Below, piece after piece: positions 5,242 through 7,568 of a DNA stretch of 7,568 nucleotides. Numbering within the stretch: the first letter of the stretch is position 1; every line of letters starts with the position of its first letter. The DNA lies in assembly GCA_041485125.1 (NCBI GenBank), contig JBGPIT010000251.1, positions 1 to 7,568 on the forward strand, given 5' to 3'. Under the pieces are notes generated by a model. That model searched no databases and was not told the origin of the DNA. It saw only the letters and a list, made by a program, of their open reading frames with translations. Position numbers and translations under genes: made by a program. Origin of the DNA: JBGPIT01 sp041485125 (GTDB taxonomy: Bacteria; Desulfobacterota; Binatia; UTPRO1).

Positions 5242-6525
5242 CTACGAGACCGGCACCCGCATCGCCTCGCCGGCCGCGTCGACGAGATCGTCGATGTCGC
5301 TCTCGGTGTGGGCGAGGGAGATGAACCACGCCTCGAAGGGGGACGGTGGCAAGTAGAAGCCGCGCTCCAACATCGCGAAGAAGAACGTCCGGAAACGCGC
5401 GCGATCGATCCGCTCGACGTCGGCGAGATCGCGTGCACCGTCGATGCCGAAGAAGACGGTCAGCATCGACCCGGCGCGCTGCACGGTGCCGGGGATCTTC
5501 GCATTGCCGAGCGCCCGATGGAGGCCGTCTTCCGCGCGTGCGCCGAGCGCGTCGAGTCTCGCGTACGCGTCATCGGTGAGGAGTGCGAGCGTCTCGCGCC
5601 CGGCCGCCATCGTGACTGGATTCCCCGAAAGCGTGCCGGCTTGGTAGACCGGACCGAGCGGCGCGAGGAGATCCATCACGTCGGCGCGACCACCGAACGC
5701 CCCCACGGGCAGCCCGCCCCCGATGATCTTCCCGAGGCAGGTGAGGTCCGGCACGACGCCGAACGTCGCCTGCGCGCCGCCACGCGCGAGCCGGAAGCCG
5801 GTGATGACCTCGTCGAAGATCAAGAGCGCACCGCACTCCTGGGAGATCTCACGCAACTCGCGCAAGAAGGTCTTCTCCGGCGGCACGACACCCATGTTCG
5901 CGGCCACCGGTTCGACGATCACCGCGGCGAGCGCGGTGCCCTCCGCGGCGACGTAGCGTCGTACCTCGTCGATGGCGTTGTAGCGCGCGACGACGGTGTG
6001 CGCGGTCACCGCCTCCGGCACGCCCGCGCTGTCGGGAACGCCAAAGGTCATCAGGCCGGATCCGGCGCGCACCAGCAGCGCGTCGGAGTGACCGTGGTAG
6101 CAGCCGGCGAACTTCAGGATCTTCGCGCGGTTGGTGAAGGCGCGTGCGACGCGGATCGCGGACATCGTCGCTTCGGTGCCCGAGCTCACGAAACGCATGC
6201 GCGCGAGCGACGGCATCGCCGCCTGGATCGCACGCCCGAGCTCGATCTCGCCGGGAGTCGGCGCGCCGTAGCCGAGTCCGGCGCTCGCGGCAGCGTGTAC
6301 GGCGACGATGACTTTCGGATGCGCATGACCCGCGATCGCCGCGCCCCACGATCCGACGAAGTCGCGGTACGAACGACCATCGGCGTCGGTGACGGTTGCG
6401 CCGTGCGCGCGCACGATGAAGCGCGGCGTGCCGCCGACGTTGCCCCATGCGCGCACTGGACTGTTGACGCCGCCGGGAAAGAGGCGAGACGCCTCACGGT
6501 GAAGCTTCGTCGAGAGGTCGGTCAT
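5242..6525 (-). CDS. hemL: Glutamate-1-semialdehyde 2,1-aminomutase
   Basis: HemL converts glutamate-1-semialdehyde to 5-aminolevulinate, the committed precursor of heme and other tetrapyrroles by the C5 pathway, in the cytoplasm. The 427 residues match the usual family length. Visible motifs are FPGGVNSPVRAW (16-27), SSGTEATMSAIR (114-125), CYHGHSDALLVRAGSG (142-157), the FDEVITGFR stretch (237-245) that contacts the cofactor, and LGKIIGGGLPVGAFGG (264-279) with the PLP-binding Lys266. AGTLSGNP (296-303) is also typical. The ATG at 6525 gives the standard N-terminus but has no clear SD. The promoter candidate at 6554-6582 would give a leader of about 20 nt. It is the first gene of the minus-strand operon and is divergent from dnaA. 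Confidence 0.97.
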   Translation of the reverse strand: MTDLSTKLHREASRLFPGGVNSPVRAWGNVGGTPRFIVRAHGATVTDADGRSYRDFVGSWGAAIAGHAHPKVIVAVHAAASAGLGYGAPTPGEIELGRAIQAAMPSLARMRFVSSGTEATMSAIRVARAFTNRAKILKFAGCYHGHSDALLVRAGSGLMTFGVPDSAGVPEAVTAHTVVARYNAIDEVRRYVAAEGTALAAVIVEPVAANMGVVPPEKTFLRELREISQECGALLIFDEVITGFRLARGGAQATFGVVPDLTCLGKIIGGGLPVGAFGGRADVMDLLAPLGPVYQAGTLSGNPVTMAAGRETLALLTDDAYARLDALGARAEDGLHRALGNAKIPGTVQRAGSMLTVFFGIDGARDLADVERIDRARFRTFFFAMLERGFYLPPSPFEAWFISLAHTESDIDDLVDAAGEAMRVPVS

Positions 6526-6553
6526 CGAAAACTGCGCCGATGCGGATCGTGTT

Positions 6554-6582
6554 CAGGTAGCATCGCGCATTCGAGCGGTCAA
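6554..6582 (-). promoter_or_regulatory. Candidate sigma70 promoter of the hemL-atp operon
   Basis: On the minus strand TTGACC (6582-6577, five of six to consensus) is followed after 17 nt by TACCTG (6559-6554), which is preceded by TGC and so resembles an extended -10 (TGnTA). The -10 itself is weak. Transcription would start near 6547, giving a leader of about 20 nt to the hemL ATG. Confidence 0.42.
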
Positions 6583-6618
6583 CGCGATCGTCGCGAGCGC
6601 GCGCGGCGCAGATTCATC

Positions 6619-6647
6619 TTGCTTCCCCCACTCAAACGGTCTAGATA
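6619..6647 (+). promoter_or_regulatory. Weak candidate promoter of dnaA
   Basis: TTGCTT (6619-6624) and TAGATA (6642-6647) are spaced by exactly 17 nt on the plus strand, but each matches its consensus only about half way. The leader would be about 75 nt and would contain the DnaA-box-like site and the inverted repeats before the start codon. Confidence 0.3.
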
Positions 6648-6677
6648 TGCCGCGGCTTTCGGATCGGGTTGGTCCCC

Positions 6678-6686
6678 TTCTCCACG
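6678..6686 (+). promoter_or_regulatory. DnaA-box-like 9-mer
   Basis: TTCTCCACG matches the relaxed DnaA box TTNTCCACA except for the last base. It lies downstream of the candidate dnaA promoter, a position that would suit autorepression. A single imperfect 9-mer can occur by chance. Confidence 0.25.
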
Positions 6687-6698
6687 CGTTGAGCTGAC

Positions 6699-6713
6699 GA
6701 CATGATGTCATCA
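6699..6713. promoter_or_regulatory. Overlapping palindromes just upstream of dnaA
   Basis: Two perfect odd palindromes overlap: GACAT-G-ATGTC (6699-6709) and TGATG-T-CATCA (6703-6713). TCATCA (6708-6713) is also complementary to TGATGA (6726-6731), which contains the dnaA ATG, so an RNA hairpin could mask the start codon. Either an operator or a translational control element is possible. Confidence 0.35.
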
Positions 6714-6727
6714 CTGCTGCGGCGTTG

Positions 6728-7568
6728 ATGAACCGACCCGCACCCGTCGAGATTTCTCCCGAGCGCGCCTGGGAACGGGCGTGCGAGATACTCCTCGCGA
6801 AGTTCGGTGTGTTGGTCTACGACACCGGCGTACGGTCGCTTCGTCTCGCATCGGCCGCTGACGGTGCGATCCATCTCGTCGCGGACGACGCGAGCTCGGC
6901 GGCATGGATGCGCACGCACTATCCCGGCGCGCTCGAGGACGCGTTCCGCGAAGCCGGGCTTCCATGGCGCGTCGACGTCGTCGCGACCGGACTCTCGCAG
7001 GGCGAGCTCTTCCCCGAAGAGCCGCAGGGTGCGCGCCGGCGCGTCATGCGCTTCGGCTCGCTGGTGCCACGCTACACCTTCTCGACGTTCGTCGTCGGCG
7101 CCAGCAACCAGTTTGCCCACGCCGCCTGCAAGGCGGTCGCCACCCAGCCCGGCAAGCACTACAACCCGCTCTTCCTTTACGGAGGTGTCGGTCTCGGCAA
7201 GACGCACCTCGCCAACGCGATCGGCCACGAAACCCTGCAACGCCAGCCCGAGAGCCGGGTCGCCTATCTCAGCGCCGAGACCTTCATGACCCAGCTGATC
7301 ACGGCGCTCCGCCGCGATCGCATGCAGGAGTTCAAAGGGACGTTCCGGAAGATCGACGTCCTGATCCTCGACGACGTCCAGTTCCTCGCCAACCGCGAGC
7401 GCACTCAGGAAGAGTTCTTCCACACCTTCAACGCGCTCCACGAAGCGCGCCGTCAGATCGTCCTCACCTCCGACAAGGTACCGAAGGACATCCCCGGCCT
7501 CGAGGAGCGGCTGAGAAACCGCTTCGAGTGGGGGCTGATCGCCGACATTCAGCCGCCGGACATGGAGA
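6728..7568 (+). CDS. dnaA: Chromosomal replication initiator DnaA, N-terminal 280 residues (cut by window edge)
   Basis: DnaA binds DnaA boxes at oriC as an ATP-dependent AAA+ protein, opens the duplex and recruits the helicase. Domain I (about 1-85) is divergent: the usual W in the QFNTWI-like motif is replaced (VYDTGVRSL at 29-37). Domain II is very short. The AAA+ core starts near RYTFSTFVVG (115-124), with Walker A GGVGLGKTH (152-160, Lys158), Walker B VLILDDVQFL (211-220, Asp215-Asp216), sensor 1 IVLTSDK (244-250) and the box VII arginine segment RLRNRFEWG (261-269). The rest of the AAA+ lid and DNA-binding domain IV lie beyond the edge. The ATG at 6728 is chosen because an in-frame stop occurs at 6695 and the only other in-frame start-like codon is the TTG directly before it. 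No clear SD is seen. It is divergent from hemL. Confidence 0.97.
   Translation, partial: MNRPAPVEISPERAWERACEILLAKFGVLVYDTGVRSLRLASAADGAIHLVADDASSAAWMRTHYPGALEDAFREAGLPWRVDVVATGLSQGELFPEEPQGARRRVMRFGSLVPRYTFSTFVVGASNQFAHAACKAVATQPGKHYNPLFLYGGVGLGKTHLANAIGHETLQRQPESRVAYLSAETFMTQLITALRRDRMQEFKGTFRKIDVLILDDVQFLANRERTQEEFFHTFNALHEARRQIVLTSDKVPKDIPGLEERLRNRFEWGLIADIQPPDME

Larger units (their letters stand above)
6526..6727. promoter_or_regulatory. Divergent hemL/dnaA control region
   Basis: These 202 bases separate the hemL and dnaA start codons and should hold promoters for both. No AT-rich unwinding stretch and no cluster of DnaA boxes is visible, so it does not look like oriC. One imperfect DnaA-box-like site lies at 6678-6686. 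Confidence 0.6.

Noticed and set aside
4646..5329. Longer version of atpI starting at 5329
   Set aside because: The extra N-terminal part reads hemL and atpZ out of frame. The ATG at 5008 overlapping the atpZ stop gives a normal four-helix AtpI.
6491..6505. Partial resemblance to a parS palindrome (CCTCACGGTGAAG)
   Set aside because: It lacks the central CACGTG core and symmetry and lies inside the hemL coding region.
5308..6705. A 465-codon open frame on the plus strand opposite hemL
   Set aside because: It is antisense to a full-length hemL with all catalytic motifs. Its composition (Arg, Asp, Glu, His-rich) is typical of the complement of GC-rich coding DNA.
6526..6727. Possible oriC between hemL and dnaA
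   Set aside because: There is only one imperfect DnaA box and no AT-rich stretch. The origin is more likely beyond the window.
6641..7441. A 266-codon minus-strand frame opposite dnaA
   Set aside because: It lies opposite the conserved AAA+ core of DnaA and shows no family features.

Overview
The window is GC-rich bacterial chromosome carrying core genes that usually lie near the replication origin: dnaA (partial), hemL, the membrane (F0) part of an ATP synthase and a ParB-type protein. An F0 cluster atpZ-atpI-atpB-atpE with no F1 genes attached, plus nearby parB, is an arrangement I associate with the former Deltaproteobacteria and related lineages (Desulfobacterota, Binatota, Myxococcota-like). 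This taxonomic guess is an inference from gene order and GC-rich codon use. An acyl-CoA dehydrogenase remnant fits such genomes but does not settle the question.

Layout. 1-97 (minus): start of a secreted protein that runs off the left edge. 98-343: divergent intergenic region with a promoter candidate in each direction and a perfect 10-bp hairpin ending 2 nt before the next gene. 344-1678 (plus): CNNM/CBS/CorC_HlyC membrane protein. 1680-1990 (plus): heavily decayed acyl-CoA dehydrogenase remnant beginning one base after that stop codon. 1991-2292: no recognisable gene, several GC-rich hairpins. 2293-2481 (plus): 62-residue unknown ORF with a very good ribosome binding site. 2503-3315 (minus): parB. 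3432-3459: strong intrinsic terminator for minus-strand transcription. 3499-6525 (minus): atpE, atpB, atpI, atpZ and hemL, transcribed in the order hemL to atpE. 6526-6727: divergent control region. 6728-7568 (plus): first 280 codons of dnaA, cut by the right edge.

How they work together. hemL, atpZ, atpI and atpB are packed with a 3-nt gap, a 4-nt overlap and a 9-nt gap, so they probably form one operon linking a tetrapyrrole biosynthesis enzyme to F0 assembly and the proton channel. atpE follows after a 130-nt leader containing a tandem hairpin repeat and has its own strong SD, which suits the high copy number needed for the c-ring. The terminator behind atpE separates this operon from parB. 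The rest of the ATP synthase (atpF/H/A/G/D/C) must be elsewhere. No parA and no canonical parS site are visible.

I see no undescribed defence, mobile or CRISPR-like system. The most interesting points are structures at gene boundaries (hairpin directly before the CorC-type gene, tandem hairpins between atpB and atpE, inverted repeats at the dnaA start), the four-lesion acyl-CoA dehydrogenase remnant, the atypical ParB, and the small unknown ORF.
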